64,000 nt of DNA from Siphlonurus alternatus (GCA_949825025.1 OX463779.1:21992816-22056815); one strand, 5' to 3'. Shown: positions 45,946-60,352, counted from the first letter of the stretch. Notes: generated from the letters alone by a model not told the origin. Made by a program: numbers and translations.

Positions 45946-46813
45946 AACTTAAATTAATCCACAAACTTAATTTGAAATTTAAGCTATAAATCTTATTTCA
46001 ACTTCCTTTACTTTTTTAAAGTTTATTTATGATTCCATTCTATCAATAGCTACCACCTAACACCTACACAAACCCCAACCCTTCTCCCTTCTTCCCTCTC
46101 TTTCCACCCATTACATGCGCTTGGCAGCCATGTTGTAAAATAAGACAGACTGGAAAAACTCTCGTCCATTCAAAATTATTATATAATATTTATAATTAAA
46201 GTAACAGGACTTGACATGTTAATAGACATAACGATTGCGATAGTTATAAATGCAGTTGAACTCTATCTTTATCAATATACATTGCAAGGTTGAGTTTTGG
46301 TGATATAACTTTGGCTGGTTCTCCGTTCGCCAAAAGGTCATGTGAAGTGCATCGTGTGCAATAACAGCAGCCTGCATGCTGCATGAGATAAAACCACCGG
46401 TAAGCTTCAAGATAACACATCTCGTTATCAAAACGTATAATGCATATTAAGTCATTGCTTTAAATTATGCACTTGAAAATCTTGAAACCATTGCAAGTGA
46501 TATCATTTAGATTTTCCCTCGCAGTGCAAGCGCAGTAATCACGTTTTATTTATATGGCTCACAAGCCAGACTGAATAATCCATTATTATGAATGACAAGC
46601 GTATGACGAACGGAATAGTAAAAAAAAAATTAGTCCTTCTTGTGAAACATTTCTTATATTTTGTTATCAATGGCTTGTTGAAAAAATTGGGTAATTTTAA
46701 AATAATTATTTCGTTTTTTATTGATTTTTCGATTGCTTTCGTCTCAAGAACAGAGAACCCCCATATAAAAAAAAGGAGTTGAGGGGGAAAAGGGAAGGGG
46801 CAGTTGTTTATCA

Positions 46814-46827
46814 CACGTGTGACGTCA
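46814..46827. promoter_or_regulatory. Abutting E-box (CACGTG) and CRE (TGACGTCA)
   Basis: CACGTGTGACGTCA places a bHLH E-box immediately next to a full CRE, a composite bHLH/bZIP site by inspection. Confidence 0.5.
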
Positions 46828-47289
46828 TATTTAATTTACTTAGCAGTACCCGGATATTGTACATAATTGTTGAAACAGATAACGAGTTTTTTTATTGTTT
46901 AACTTGTAAAAGGTATAAGTAATTAAAAAAGGTATAAAAAAAGTATTTAGACATTTATTTTAACAAAAAAAAATAATAAAATAAATAGAAAATAGAAATA
47001 AATACACTGTTTCATTCAAATCAATTTTCGAATTAAATGGTTAATTTATTAATTATACAGTTATACTGTATTATGTAAACGTTTTCTGAGTAAAATATTA
47101 TAAAATTTAAATAGTCTCAAACACTGTACATATTTGATACCCGATCAACTAATATAGGCTGTTGTACAAGATGCACTTTCTTATCTTATATTTTTTCTCG
47201 CTATTTCATTTTTTTTTTTTTTTTTTTTTTAAACATCGCATCAGTACTTGAATTACATTGACTCCTTCAGCAAACATTGCTGCATGGTT

Positions 47290-47545
47290 GTAGTTATTTT
47301 TGCAGTCAAGGGTACAATCAGAGTTATCTGGGTACGACGGGATCAGATTAGACGACGCCATCACGTATATCTCCCGCGAATCCTCCTCCTCTTCTTGCTG
47401 AGCAGCTACTGTGGGGTAGGTCCGGGCCGCCGCCACAGTAAAGCAGCTGTAACACACTGCTGCAGCAGCAATTGCAGCGTGACGTCACCTCACTGATGCA
47501 TGTACGCAGTCAGTGATCTAGGTCGTTGCCATGGAAATTACAACA
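47290..47545. promoter_or_regulatory. GC-rich island with CRE and RFX X-box
   Basis: A perfect CRE at 47480-47487 is followed 37 bp later by GTTGCCATGGAAAT (47525-47538), 12 of 14 positions of the RFX X-box palindrome. CRE and X-box pairs occur at ciliary, neuronal and other regulated promoters. Confidence 0.45.
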
Positions 47546-49419
47546 TCATATTTTATCTCTTCATAACCTTTCTTATATTATAGATTTCTTTTATTATTAA
47601 CATTGAATTTTATTACTGTATATACGATAAAAAAAAATAATATAGATCATGTAACGTTTTATCTAGAATTACTTATGAAATATTTGTAATTTCATGAAAC
47701 GGTGTCTTGACCGTAGTTCCCTAGAGATAACTTGAAGTCGAAAAACGATGACACCATGGTCTTGCTCAAACTTATTAATAAAATTTTGTGCGTTTGATGT
47801 GAATTTTGAACAATATATTTTATTGTATTTGCATTTCTGACTAGATGTCGTTTCATTAAATTAACAGTAGATTGTTTTGTGCTATTACATATTATATAGA
47901 GATTTCAAAGTTAACAAACTTTTCAGACACAAAAGTGACAAAATTCAATCCTTACAGACCTACCATATTCTTCATTTGCAATAAAATAGTAATTTGACTA
48001 ATTTGATTTGCTGTGTCGTTTTTAAACCACAAAAATAAGGATCTCCGAAACTTGAAACTTATGAGGATACCAAATGCAAATGTCAAAACAGCTAAAATTC
48101 AAAATAAAAGTTAAATTAAAAAAAAATATATACATAAATAAAAAACAGCTCTTATCAGAAATTGCAATTTTGTTTCACATCATCATGACATGTACATGAC
48201 ATCATGGCGTATTAATAATAAAAATAAAACATGACTAAAAAGTTGAAAATTGTCAACAGTTGATATTTAACTCGTATATTAATGTAACTCAATCTCTTCA
48301 TTATATGACGTAATACAATTTGTTTGCATGCTTCTGAAATGTAATAGCGATGTAAAACAGTCAACAATCTAATCATCGTCTTATTTCCACACATTTAATT
48401 TAATCTTGCTGGCTGGGTGGGCTGCGACACTTGATATCATCACGATGACACTAAGGTTCACGGCCTCTCGACAAAAATGTAGCAATTATTTACGCGAGGA
48501 ACTACACATTTTTTTTTTAATCATAATAAATATTTAGTCAGTTCAACCATGGATTTTTTTACAGTATTTTACATAATACGTTAGTCCAAAGACCAGCCAA
48601 GTCAAAAGAGGTATTGTTTTATAAATTAAAAAAAAATAGTAAAGCGCGATAAAGGTTATTAAAGTAATCGTTATCATTTCATCTCTACCAACATTCAACG
48701 AAAATTTTTGTAACAATCATTATGGTCCTCATAAATCAGATAAAAAATATATGATAATATTATACTTGATACGTTATAGTCAGTCTCCTAAATTTGCAAC
48801 ACTCTCAATGCTATGTATACCCGTCATATTTTATGTGGGTTTCGTCTTATTTATATAAAATCATGTTATTTTCAGTCTGGTAGAAAGTTTGTGAAGACCC
48901 TCCTCACTGGCAGAACACGAACCTGACGAACCGAAGGACTCCCGAACATTTATGACAAAACCCAAATGTGTTGGCTCCTGTATAGCGTTTGCGAGTTCTC
49001 TATGCATTTTAACATTAACATTTGTTGAATAAAAAAAAAATGTCAATAATAAAGAAAACTACGTTTACTCAATTTCTAAAATACGTATTAAAACTTTAAT
49101 CAATTTTTTTTTTTTTTTTTTTTTCCTGTTTCTATTTCATTGTGTCAACGAAATAAATAACCATATGGCGTATTATAATATAGAATTATTTTTAAACATT
49201 GTATTAACGTTGTGTTTACTCTTGTAACTTTTAAACTAAAAATAAAATAAGAACAAACTTTGTAAATAAAATGCGACTAACTATAACGTAAATCCTGGTA
49301 ATTTTGACCTATTGTGATATCGTATTAAAACAGTAATATATTTATGTGGTATATTATATACTGGTACAGCAGCAGTCAGTATGTCATTGCAACACTTGTT
49401 ATATTCGATTGGCGTGTTT

Positions 49420-49900
49420 GCTGCGGGTAATTTGTGATTCTATGACGTCATTTGGTGCCTCTATTTCCTGTTAACATTACGATCTAAGTTAACCTGAGAT
49501 CTTTTTGTTATAATATAAAGTTATATGGAAAGAGTGGGGGGAGGGGGGAGAGAGAGAGGGTCAATGACGAACTCTACTCTTATATACGAAAAAATTTACA
49601 TTGCAGCAAGTGATGCTATAGAGTTTAACGAGGTAACTGCAGTGTATATACTACTCGGGTGGGTCCGTACTCTTAGGGCATTGCACCCACTTACACATAC
49701 ACACACGGAGCTACTGCTGCTGCAAATCAATGCACTTGTTACGCGGGTCGGATCCCTTAAGGTGCACATTACTCGCTCACTGCTCTCTTGCATGTGATTC
49801 AAAACATTGCTCGCTCTTTCTCGCTTGCTTGCTTGTAAACATCGGTCATTGCACTCTGTTCGTCCGTAGGGACGTCGTATAAAATCAATCTTACTCATGT
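49420..49900. promoter_or_regulatory. Moderately GC-rich island with CRE
   Basis: CRE palindrome at 49443-49450, a GGGGAGAGAGAGAG purine tract near 49540, and a short CACACAC run. No exon is supported. Confidence 0.35.
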
Positions 49901-50754
49901 GGCTAACACCAAGCGACGATATACATGATGAGTATTATAGATTCAGGGGTGGCAGGTTATATCCCTTCTGAAGAACAAATTAATCATTTTAGGAAATTAT
50001 ATTAAATTAAAAAAGAAAATCATTTTTCATTATTAACTGGATAAAAAGTCTTAAAATTTTTATGATAAATTTGCAGTAAAAAATTAGCAACAGACTATTG
50101 TTAAACATACAATAGATTATTTTCACATAATTTTTAGAAACACCAAGAAGTCAAGAATGTTTTTATACACGGCCACAATACAAAAATTATCGCAAGATTG
50201 TGCTAAATTTTTTAATGGCTCTTGTTTTCTCGAAACAATTGTGGACTTGCACCAGGCACTGGCTATACTTTTATAATTATTTATATTTTAAATTAAAATT
50301 TGCATATTAAATTAATACACAACAATAGTCTGGGATAATGACGGTGATATACAACGAGCATTTTACCATGTTAAGATGAAAGAGGAAACTGTGATTATTG
50401 TTATTCTAAATTCAACGTTTTATAAAATAAAATATATATTATGTATATCTTAAACTTGCATAATTTATGCTTCATTATTTTTGTTCGTATTCTCTATATA
50501 TATATATATATTTTTTTTTTTTCAAATGTGTTTATTCAAAAAAACAAACATATGACACTTTACATGAACTGTATTACAATACATCCTATTAAGAGTTTGG
50601 AAAACTCGTAAATTTATGAGAATGATATATAAGCTTCTTCAATATTCCTTTCCATGGTAAAGTTATAAATATTATAAAAACGGCGTTACTATTAAAATAA
50701 TAAAAACATAAATTTAATTTCTTTATTAAAATACATTATACAAAAAACATGATT

Positions 50755-50935
50755 TTTGTCCGTTTCCCCGTGAGAGAAAAGTAGGCAACCCGCGGCACTC
50801 GGCCGACACGCAGGTTGCTAGGCAACAGGAACTCGGACACTTGCGAGGCTGCTGAGGTGCGAGTGAAGTGGATGTAAACTATTCTCATAACCTGTTGAAC
50901 GTAGACTGCACAAAGAAATTTCCACGTAGAAGCCA
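50755..50935. promoter_or_regulatory. GC-rich island with a perfect X-box palindrome
   Basis: GTTGCTAGGCAAC at 50814-50826 is a perfect 13-bp inverted repeat of RFX half sites, with another GGCAAC half site at 50784-50789. Confidence 0.45.
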
Positions 50936-51809
50936 TGAAGTGTTTTATCTGTGTTTTCGAAGGTAAACAATCACGTTATACGAATAGAATCAATATCAAG
51001 GGACCAAAAAGAATAAAGGTTTATTTCCACTTTGTAAAAATAATTTATTTTCATAGTATTTATCAAATAAAAATAACTCTGTTATAGAATTGTAAAATAA
51101 TTTTCACGGCACATTATTAATTAACATTTGGAAAGCTATGAAACTATATGGTAAACAAATAAAATAATATTTTTTCATATTAAGTTAACTTGCAAAAGAA
51201 AATATAGCATTGCATATAATTATTATTTTATAATTATGCTTTTGAATAATATGATCGTATAAGAGTATAATAGTTATAAAAATTGTAATTACAAAATTTA
51301 ATTAAGGTAGTAAACAATGAAGTCGGACTAACAATAAGATTAAGTTAAAGATAAGAAGAGTAACAACAAAAAATGTTGGGGGCTTATAATAATTATGACT
51401 AAAAAATAAACATGAATGAGAGGACAATAATGTCTAGACATCGAAATTCATTCCATCTAAAGTCACCATTGTGACAAGATGACAAAAACATCTCTACAGA
51501 AATGTCTGTAAAGATAATCTACAAGGATTCTTATTCTTTAATTTTAATGTAATGAGATTTCATCATTTCGAGAGACATATTATATTAAAACTTTATTCTT
51601 TAAACTACAAAAAGTGTTTTCAGCTTACACAATCATATAATGTTTCTTAAAATATTTAATTTTGTTTCTTTGACATATATAATTTTAATAAAAAATTCTT
51701 AAACAATTATTTTCACTTAAATTAATTAATAAAATATTTAATTTAAATCTCTGGTTCAAAAACATCTGTTACAAATTTTCTGTATATAGACAATGTACGA
51801 CTGTTGTTA

Positions 51810-51985
51810 GTTGACACCGCGCAGTCCCGGGCATTTCGAACACATTACGACAGTAGTAAGTCTAATTAGCTGCTGGTGTAGAGTTACCTGAGCGTCACGT
51901 GACAGTCACACCTCAGTGTCAAGTTGGCGCGGTGCCGAGGGACATACCTGTAGGCGCCAGCTCCACGGAATTTTAGAAAGTTGTT
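51810..51985. promoter_or_regulatory. GC-rich island with E-box palindrome
   Basis: GTCACGTGAC at 51894-51903 is a 10-bp perfect palindrome (USF/MITF/TFEB-class E-box). A homeodomain-type CTAATTAG lies at 51862-51869. Confidence 0.4.
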
Positions 51986-53739
51986 TCCTCTGCAGCTTCT
52001 CTCTTCTAATACTGTTATAACGTGTTATCAAATTGATATGATAAATATTTTTTGTTGAAGAATTTAAAGGGAGTTATTTAAAATCTATATAGTCATTATG
52101 AAAGGGGGGGGAGGTAAAGCAATTTGGCATTTAAAAGGACAACAATGGTGATAAAAAAGTTGCATCGGGGGCCCCTATTTTGTCTTTTATAATACATATT
52201 TTTTTTTAAATATCTTATATGTTGTCATAAAATAATATTTCGAAGTTTCCATGGGACAAAGGAAAGAAACTTTTATGACTTTTGTGTTAATTTTTATAAG
52301 TATGTGAGTATATAGATCATCATATAGATGTATTCTAAATAATTATGTATTTATGGTAAGGTCTGCTTCAAATATTGGAGAGGTAAAAATATAATATTCG
52401 GTCATGAGTTAAAGAAATTTTTCTATTCTATAATTAACGCACGCATTTTTTAAAATGATTCTCAATTTTAAAATTTAATAATAAATAATTTCTTACTTTT
52501 AATTTACATGTCGAAATAAATACTCTAAAATTTTCAATATATTTAATTATAGTTTAAAATAGTGCTACAATTTAACTTGTAAAGTAAAAAGCTTCATTTT
52601 AAAAAAAAAAAACTTTAAAAGAGGTTTAATATTCTTTAATTATATATAATTTAAAAACAAAACAAAAATATGACAACTTCAATGTTACATTATGATTTAT
52701 ACCACTACTTTTATATTATGTATAATTTTGTTTTAAATTTTTTTTTTCACTAATTATCCTATTAAATTGTTAGAAAAATGCTTTAATTGTTTGTGAACCA
52801 ATTACTCTTCTCGGTTTGTGGCATTCCAGCGGAGTGTTGAGATTTCTGAGAAGTTATCTCCGCGGTGTCATGACTTGATGAGACACTAAAGAGCGTTCTC
52901 CATACATATGTTACTATTTCAAGGGCAGAAGTGCATTCGCTGATAATTATACAACATCATACACCTCGAAAAATTTCTCAAACCTTTCGTTTGGAAGATT
53001 TACCGACACTGCAGATAAAAAAAAAATGCATTTTTGTAATTTTTAAGGTGTAAGATTGAATAGCGATGACATGAGAGTTTAGTTCAGCGTCTTGTGATTG
53101 TTGTGATCAGAAATATAGCGGTGGGCAAACTTTCGAGATGTTCAAAAGTGCATAATTTACAAAAAAAAAAAAATACAAAAAAAAAATGTTGCAACTTTTT
53201 GTTTCAATACGAAATTAATGAATAACAGCATGGAGACTTTATTTTCAAGAAATTTCGTTTTTTATGCACTTCAATGCAAATTTAACAACAACATATAATC
53301 AATTTGATGGTGTCTGAAATTTTCAGTCTTTTTTTTTCTTTTCATTATCTTTGAATAATACGAATTAAGTTGGACAAAGAACGATGAGGTTATTCAAATT
53401 TTAAGTTTTGGAAACAATAAAGTGACTAAAATAAATGGACATAGAAAACGTACCGGTATAATATAAGAAAAGTAAAGAATTTGTTGTTGATTTTTAATTA
53501 TCATTACTCGCACTTGATATAATAATAATATCTCTCACCCTCATTGTTGTTGTTGTTATTGTTTTGTGTTATATAAATATACACTTACTTACAACATAAA
53601 TTAGTGGACTTTGACCGATATATCAACAGATTGTTTTTCAACACAGCATCTACTCTTTATCAAAAAGTTGAATCAGATGAAAACAAAGTAGGAATATACC
53701 TCTCATGATTCTTTTGATGTTGTGGTTTGAATTTAGCGC

Positions 53740-53930
53740 CGTTGTCAACGCGGGTGCTCGCGATCGCTCGCGATTGTTGCGGCGCGGAGGGCGCGGCTCC
53801 CGCGGGCGAGTGAGAAGTTGTCAGTCAAGGCCGCCGCGAGGAGGAGCGAGGCCACCACCACAGAGTACCCTGGCAACCACAAAATTAAACTGCAAATTTC
53901 GGAGGGACGCCCAACTCATTAACACAAAGA
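53740..53930. promoter_or_regulatory. CpG-dense island
   Basis: CGCG-rich stretch (GCTCGCGATCGCTCGCGA, GCGGCGCGG) in AT-rich surroundings. It could be an alternative promoter; no donor or coding frame is convincing. Confidence 0.3.
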
Positions 53931-54394
53931 CCAAAATAATATCTCCTTTGGGATTCTCACAAAGCCATGGTTATAACCTTGAAAAGTTAGCTCACACGTT
54001 GTATAATACATTGTCTCCATTAATAAGATCTTGAATTAGGAAAATATTTTATCATGTATTTTTATTGAACGAGTCATTGTATAATATAATTCCTCATTTC
54101 AAATTCAGATCACAATCACATAATAAATAATATGATAGTGCGCAGCTTATAATATTATTGTTGAGCATCTATTTTACAGGATCAATGTTTTTACATAAAA
54201 AAAACTATCTATTGCAGCACGCATAGAAATTTTATATAATTCATTCATATTATCGATTTAAGGTGAAAAGAAAAAAAAACTTATAGTTCAGGGTCATTAT
54301 AACTTAAATATTCTTAAAAAAATCTTTATTGTTAACAATCTTATAGGGATTTTTATTGTTATTTTTTTTTTTTCTATTGTCAGCATGCGATGGT

Positions 54395-54785
54395 GGTGAT
54401 GAGAGAGTACACGGTTCAAGTCCCGGATACGTCTGCACTAAAACTCTACAAGGTCCAAGTCGATTGAAGGCCAGGCAGTAGGCACAACACGTGTATGTGT
54501 GTCTCACTATCACCAATCACTGCTATGGGGAGTTCACACGCGCTCGGCCTTGAGTCCCCCCCCCCCCCCCCCCACTGATGATGTGGGCCCTTCTGCAGAG
54601 CAGGTGCCGCTCATAATTACAGTTATTGAATTACTCAGACGTCTAATTAGATATCATCAGTGGTCCACAGGAGTTACATCTAGGCTGTCTGCTCCCTTCA
54701 ATATCCGTATTTGTGTCCTCGAAGACACGCCCACCTCTCTAGTTCAAACTTCAGTGCGTTAAAGTCTCCAGCTTGTAATGCGTGT
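54395..54785. promoter_or_regulatory. Mixed-composition island with poly(C)
   Basis: Includes a poly(C) run of about 17 near 54557-54573, a GTGTATGTGTG stretch, and a homeodomain-type CTAATTAG at 54644-54651. A GGTTCAAGTCC B-box-like string at 54413 hints at a tRNA-derived SINE remnant, but no A box could be placed. Confidence 0.25.
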
Positions 54786-56224
54786 ACCCCCGCGGGTTGT
54801 CATGATTACAGAAACTTGTATTACATTATTAATGTTTTATTGATTTAAATTGACTTTCCTACTTTATGTTAATTACAGGTTTACAGCACGATTATATTAC
54901 GCAATTAGTTTTATGAGTTTCCTTTAATTATAAATTTACAAATATTTTCCGCGATTATGAAGAGGTTATTTATAATTGTATGCAAACTATATTATTATAA
55001 TTTTGTTAATAAGATCATTATGGACACTGCCTAATTTATTCATTTAATTAAAATCTTTTGGGAAGGTAATTAAACACATGATAATTAGAGAATGTAATGA
55101 GCGTAATGTGAGAACGCTGTTTAACTAATGTCACTAATATACACAACCATGTTTATTTTATTGTGTGCTATTATTCTATACATTACTGGTAGTTGATTTT
55201 TTTTCATATATAATAACGTAAAGCCAGTAATAAAGCTTTATGCAATAAATAGAAAAATGTATTGTATATATAATACTCACTCGGTATGATAATACCAGCT
55301 TAACGCTTTATGAAAATTTTCTAATATACGAACCTGTTGTTTACAAAATCATAAAATTTTATATTCATAGGCAAATATCGTCTGCGAATTCACAACTGTA
55401 TAAAAAATATACATGATACCCTTATATAGTTAACAGGTAACTGATTTTAATTTATTTAAATTAATTATTTAATAATCATTGAAATAATCAGTAAATTGAT
55501 GAGCTGCTAGAAATAAATTACTTGAATCATTTTCTTTAGTCGATAATGCATGTCTAAAAAAATGTTCTAATATATGAGTATAATATTATAACATGCATTT
55601 TAGTGTGTCAAAATAAAACGTTAACACATTATTTCATCATCATGTTTTGATAAATGTTATCAAAGAAAAAAAAAAATACAAATAAGAATTTTCGATGGAA
55701 CGTTTTTATCATGAGACCATGTTTACGTGACTTCTTTAATTCTAAAAATAGTTATCCATCGTATCATTAAAAACTGTGCCACATATACTGCAAGAGGCTA
55801 TAATATATGAAATATCATTGTTGCGATAATTCATTGAATATCATTTCACCAAATTCCAATAGATTTAATCGAAAATGAATACAATATATTTTAACTTTTA
55901 TGTCATCCCAAGCATTTTTATGTATTTTATGTGGGGACGAAAAAAAAAATTCCAAACGTTCTTTCTTCAATACTGCGCCTTAACCTTGCACACTGACAAA
56001 TATATTAATATTTAGAAGACATCTTGACAGCAACGTACGTAGTATTTATTGAAAACAAATTATGATTTGTGTTGTTTTTTTTTAATTACCTCTATTATTG
56101 TAATTTTTACTTGACAAATAATTACGAATAACATATTTTAACATTAAAATAATAATCTTCTTTTAATGATTCCTTCTTTGTGCAGTTAATAAACAGAAGT
56201 ATACATACTGCAGTTATTATGTTG

Positions 56225-56460
56225 CAAGCCGGTTAAGAGGGCGTATCCATACATTTAACTTGTAGCAGCGGTATGCAGTCTGCAGCAACGACGAGGCCGC
56301 CAGACGTGACGTCATAAGTGCACTTGCACCGCCGTGTGCGCGAGCTGCCTGCAGTAATTTAGGCAACTGCGCCGCCGTCTGGTCGGTCCAGACACCGACG
56401 GCGACCGGCGCGGCATGAATCACCTCGCGATGTGGTCGTCGCCGCTTGCATTTTATTGTC
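56225..56460. promoter_or_regulatory. GC-rich island with CRE
   Basis: CRE palindrome at 56307-56314 (GACGTGACGTCATAA) within CpG-rich sequence. The minus-strand frame over it is open but unrecognised. Confidence 0.4.
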
Positions 56461-59400
56461 TGCTACGTCCATATAAAACATGGATGCAAAATTAATGATT
56501 ATATTATGGCTAAAATGATCATATATAAAAGTATAGTAGAAATGATAATAGTGCACTTAAATTCACTTGTTGGTAATATTTTTTACAATCTTAAAATATT
56601 TTATCTAAAGTCGGTCATATTTTGAAGGAATTGTTCTTTGAATTTTATTAACAATAAATTTAACATGTCCTTGATTACCTGCAGTCAGGCGTTGTGGGCA
56701 CGGCAGGTACCAGCTGGGTCGGGGGTCGCACCGTCGCACCCACCCCTCGTTGGTATGCGGCAAGCTCTCGCAGACCGGACCGTGATTACGTGCGCGCAAT
56801 CGTGTACACCAGCCTCTCCCTCGAGACTCGCGGAAATCGTAAAACATTGTTCCTATGTCAATATAGACGTGGTAATAAATTTAATTAATGAAAATTTCAA
56901 ATTTAATTACTTTTCTTTTTTGTATAATTTTTTATATATATGTGTTTTTATTTGAACTGAAGTGTACAATACAAAACTAATTGCAAAATAAAATAACAAG
57001 GCCTATTTGGCTTTAAATGTGTCAGACTCAATTATTAAAAGCTTTTAGTTGCGGACTTGAATTGAAATTATTTGAAGTCAATTTCATCTACCACCACAAA
57101 GTGCAATATTTTTGAACTGTTACAAAATTTCAACACAGGAAACAAACAAATTATGTTTACATTTGACGTAATAATAAAGCATCGCGTGTTTTTTTTTTTT
57201 TTTTTCTTTTAAAGCTAGTGTGTCAAACTAGTTTCAATTTTCACGTATTTCAATTTCAGAACTCATTTCCGAAAAAAAATGAAAAAGATCGAATGTTTGC
57301 TTGACGAGAATAATTACCACGTTTCGTAATATTATTCACGATATAATATAGACCTGCCAAGATTTTATATATTACAGACTGTTTTATGTATGCGTATGGG
57401 ATGATGTTTTAAGGAACAGAAAATTTACGAACAATTCCTATACATGTATACATATATAGATAAATAAAAGTTATGTTCATAAACTTCCTATTTATTTCCT
57501 GGAAATACTATCTTCAGTTTACACACGATTCTATATTTTGTATCATTCATAGATCGTGAGAAAATATTATTGTAAAAAAAACTACATTTCATGGACAAAA
57601 GAATTTAAAACTCTCAAACTGAAAAGTAAAAATTGTTACGTGAAACTCATGTCTCATGCATAAATTATTATGAAAACTAAAATCTACAGAATAATAAATG
57701 AAATTGCATAAAAAAGTATAATATTTTATAATATCATCTTATTTATATTAATTTATTATAAATTTGTTCCAATTCTTATTTGTTTTTTTTCTGTGTCACC
57801 TTGTGAGTTGACAAGACTGATTTACATCGATAACTCTGATTCGCCCTCTCTAAACCATGCATGCAATTACAAGGTTTTTTGGCTAGCGATCACCTGCACT
57901 TTGAAATATACGACATATTTATCTTCTTTATAAACTTAATATTCTGATCTGTTATCCTCATTTACTTTATCATATGAGCCTTGTTATTTCAAATCTGTAT
58001 TATAAATTTTAAACTATGCTTTTAGAATCTTAAACCTATAGATCAGGATACAATCCAAAAATTACAATTTTCTATATAAATATATATATTTTAAATAAGA
58101 AAGTACCTACACTTCACCAATTTTTTATGATCTCTGTTTTTTATTAATAGATTTCATAATAATATATATTTTATTAAATTACACATTAATTATATTTATT
58201 CAATTCAAAAAACAGACTAAAGGCTAGGTAATCCGATTATAAAGAATACAATAGTAAAGTTCATACAAACAAATTATTATTTAAAATACACACGTACAAA
58301 AAATCAAAAATTATTATATAATATAACTAAAATCTTGATTACATAAAATACATTATACGAGTTATAATAAATAATTACGCATGCATTTGAGGTTTCTTAT
58401 TTGCATGTATATAAAATAATATATAAATAATATGAGTATTGCTAGCTAGCCATCTTGGTGCTTGTCTCTACGCTGCTCCGCCGGTGACCCAGTGTGTGAA
58501 AGATGTCGTGGGTCCAGCCAGGGATGCTGGAAGGGGGTATGGTAATTCACGCTGACCTGCCCGCTCTCGGAGCGACGTGGAATAATAATAACATGTCAGG
58601 GCATGCAGAGGTCGGACACTTACGTCACGACAAAGCCGGCCAGTGTGAGGCAACAGAAGGGCCCAAAGAGATTGCGTATACTTTCTAGAGATGCCATGTA
58701 AAATCGGCACTTTTATTTTATTTTTAGATATTAAAACGATCTTTGTTTTCTTGTTTTTCAATTTAATAACTTAACTCTTTGTGTCATAAGGTGTCATAAT
58801 ATATATTGGTTTCCATTGTTTCTAAGGACTTTTGCATCTTGAGCAATTGCAATTATTATGCACTTTGTGCCATGTTGACTTTATACAGTCATGTATATGT
58901 TGGCACCCAAAGCCGAATTCGGCCCCAGGCCGAAAAAAATGCGCAGAACTAGATTGGAGCATCGCGGAGTGCTCCAAACCCGAAATGAATGAATGACAAA
59001 TTTTGACTCACTGTTATATATCGCATGCGTGGATATTTAAACAACTTAAATATATTAGATAAAAACTACCTGCAATTGAATTTATAGAGTAATTAGTTAA
59101 TGATGAAAAAGTTAATAATTGTATACATGTATATATGAGTAACATTATAGAAAAAAATTATTTAGATAAAAAAAAATCCAATTTACTATATTCTTGTATA
59201 ATCTGTATGAACCTTTTCAACAAAATATAATGAACTCAAGTTAAAAATTAATTAATTGAGCTTATAACATATTTATTATTGTTAAAAGCATACAAGAGTA
59301 AAAACATTTTAGTTTTTATTAGGACTGTTATGATGTTATTATTATTAGCATTTTTATTATAATTTTGTTCACGATGGGGAAAAATATTCTTCGATGTAAG

Positions 59401-60193
59401 CCCAGCGGATATCACGTTGAGAAAAAGAAGAAAGAAAAATAGATAAAAGATACAATGTTGAGAGAAAATATGAAAAAAAAAAAAAAAAAAAAGAGCCTCC
59501 GGATGTTTATTTATTGTTGTAGACTTATACCTGAGGCTATTTCGTTCTTCGATAAGAATAATATTTACTTTTCCTATTATGATTGTTCAAATTATTACTA
59601 TATTCGATAAAAAAATTACAAAAAAATATATATATTATATACAGTATGTATATATAATATATGAAATTTTATACAGTATAAGATTCGAATACATATATTC
59701 AAACTTATTAACTTCAATTTATACATTTTAACAAAGTTACCAGACATCACAACATTTTATAAATCCCATCTAATCAGTATCGTTCATCTCAAGGCTCCCT
59801 GTTTCCCACTTAATAAGGAAGCGTGATGGACTTGTATGGCAATTAATTATGCAGTCATGGCTGTTTTCGATATATAGACAAATATAAATTTCAACTGAAT
59901 ATTATTAGAGCTGCATGCAGTGCTGCACTTATTAAAATTATTCAGAGCTTTACTTTAAAAAACAATTTACATTCATAGTTTCTTTATGGATGTAATTTGT
60001 GTAATACCATTTTACACTGATATACAATACATATTCCCATAATCACCACAGCCACTTACGTTTAGAGATAATACCCACAACCCTTGTCTTTCTCAGCTTG
60101 TATCGTCTACAAGTTGCTTGAATCAAAAACTAAAAGTGGAATCTGAACATGGATGTCCAATTAAGCGTTCAAGATCAGCTGAGCATCCTCCAC

Positions 60194-60352
60194 CTGTGGT
60201 CCAGCGCGGGCCGATGCACGCAGCCTCCTCCCATCTCCTTGGAATGACCTCTATCGGGCGGCGGCTCCAGATCCTCGCAGCTCCGCGGTCGAACCGAGCG
60301 AGCCTTCTTCAGATCGTCTAACAACGTGTCACACGGCAGGTACGATGCCTGG
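60194..60352 (-). CDS. Candidate internal exon of an unidentified minus-strand gene
   Basis: On the minus strand an acceptor (AACTGCAG) precedes 60352, and CCACAG|GTGGAG gives a possible donor after 60194. The 159 bp (phase-symmetric) encode QASYLPCDTLLDDLKKARSV, then RPRSCEDLEPPPDRGHSKEM and GGGCVHRPALDH with no stop. The charged, mixed composition looks more protein-like than other islands. No family is recognised, the donor is only fair, and no partner exon was found, so it may be a regulatory island instead. Confidence 0.3.

Noticed and set aside
47206..47457. Minus-strand ORF with a fairly protein-like middle part
   Set aside because: No family recognised. It ends in a poly(A) tract and the + strand is equally open. 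The region is better explained as an island with CRE and X-box motifs.
48861..49046. 61-codon minus-strand ORF ending in a stop, with an acceptor-like site inside
   Set aside because: The sequence is plausible as protein, but there is no homologue, poly(A) signal or partner exon, so not enough to call a terminal exon.
54413..54423. B-box-like GGTTCAAGTCC, possible tRNA or tRNA-derived SINE
   Set aside because: No acceptable A box, cloverleaf or 3' tail could be placed around it.
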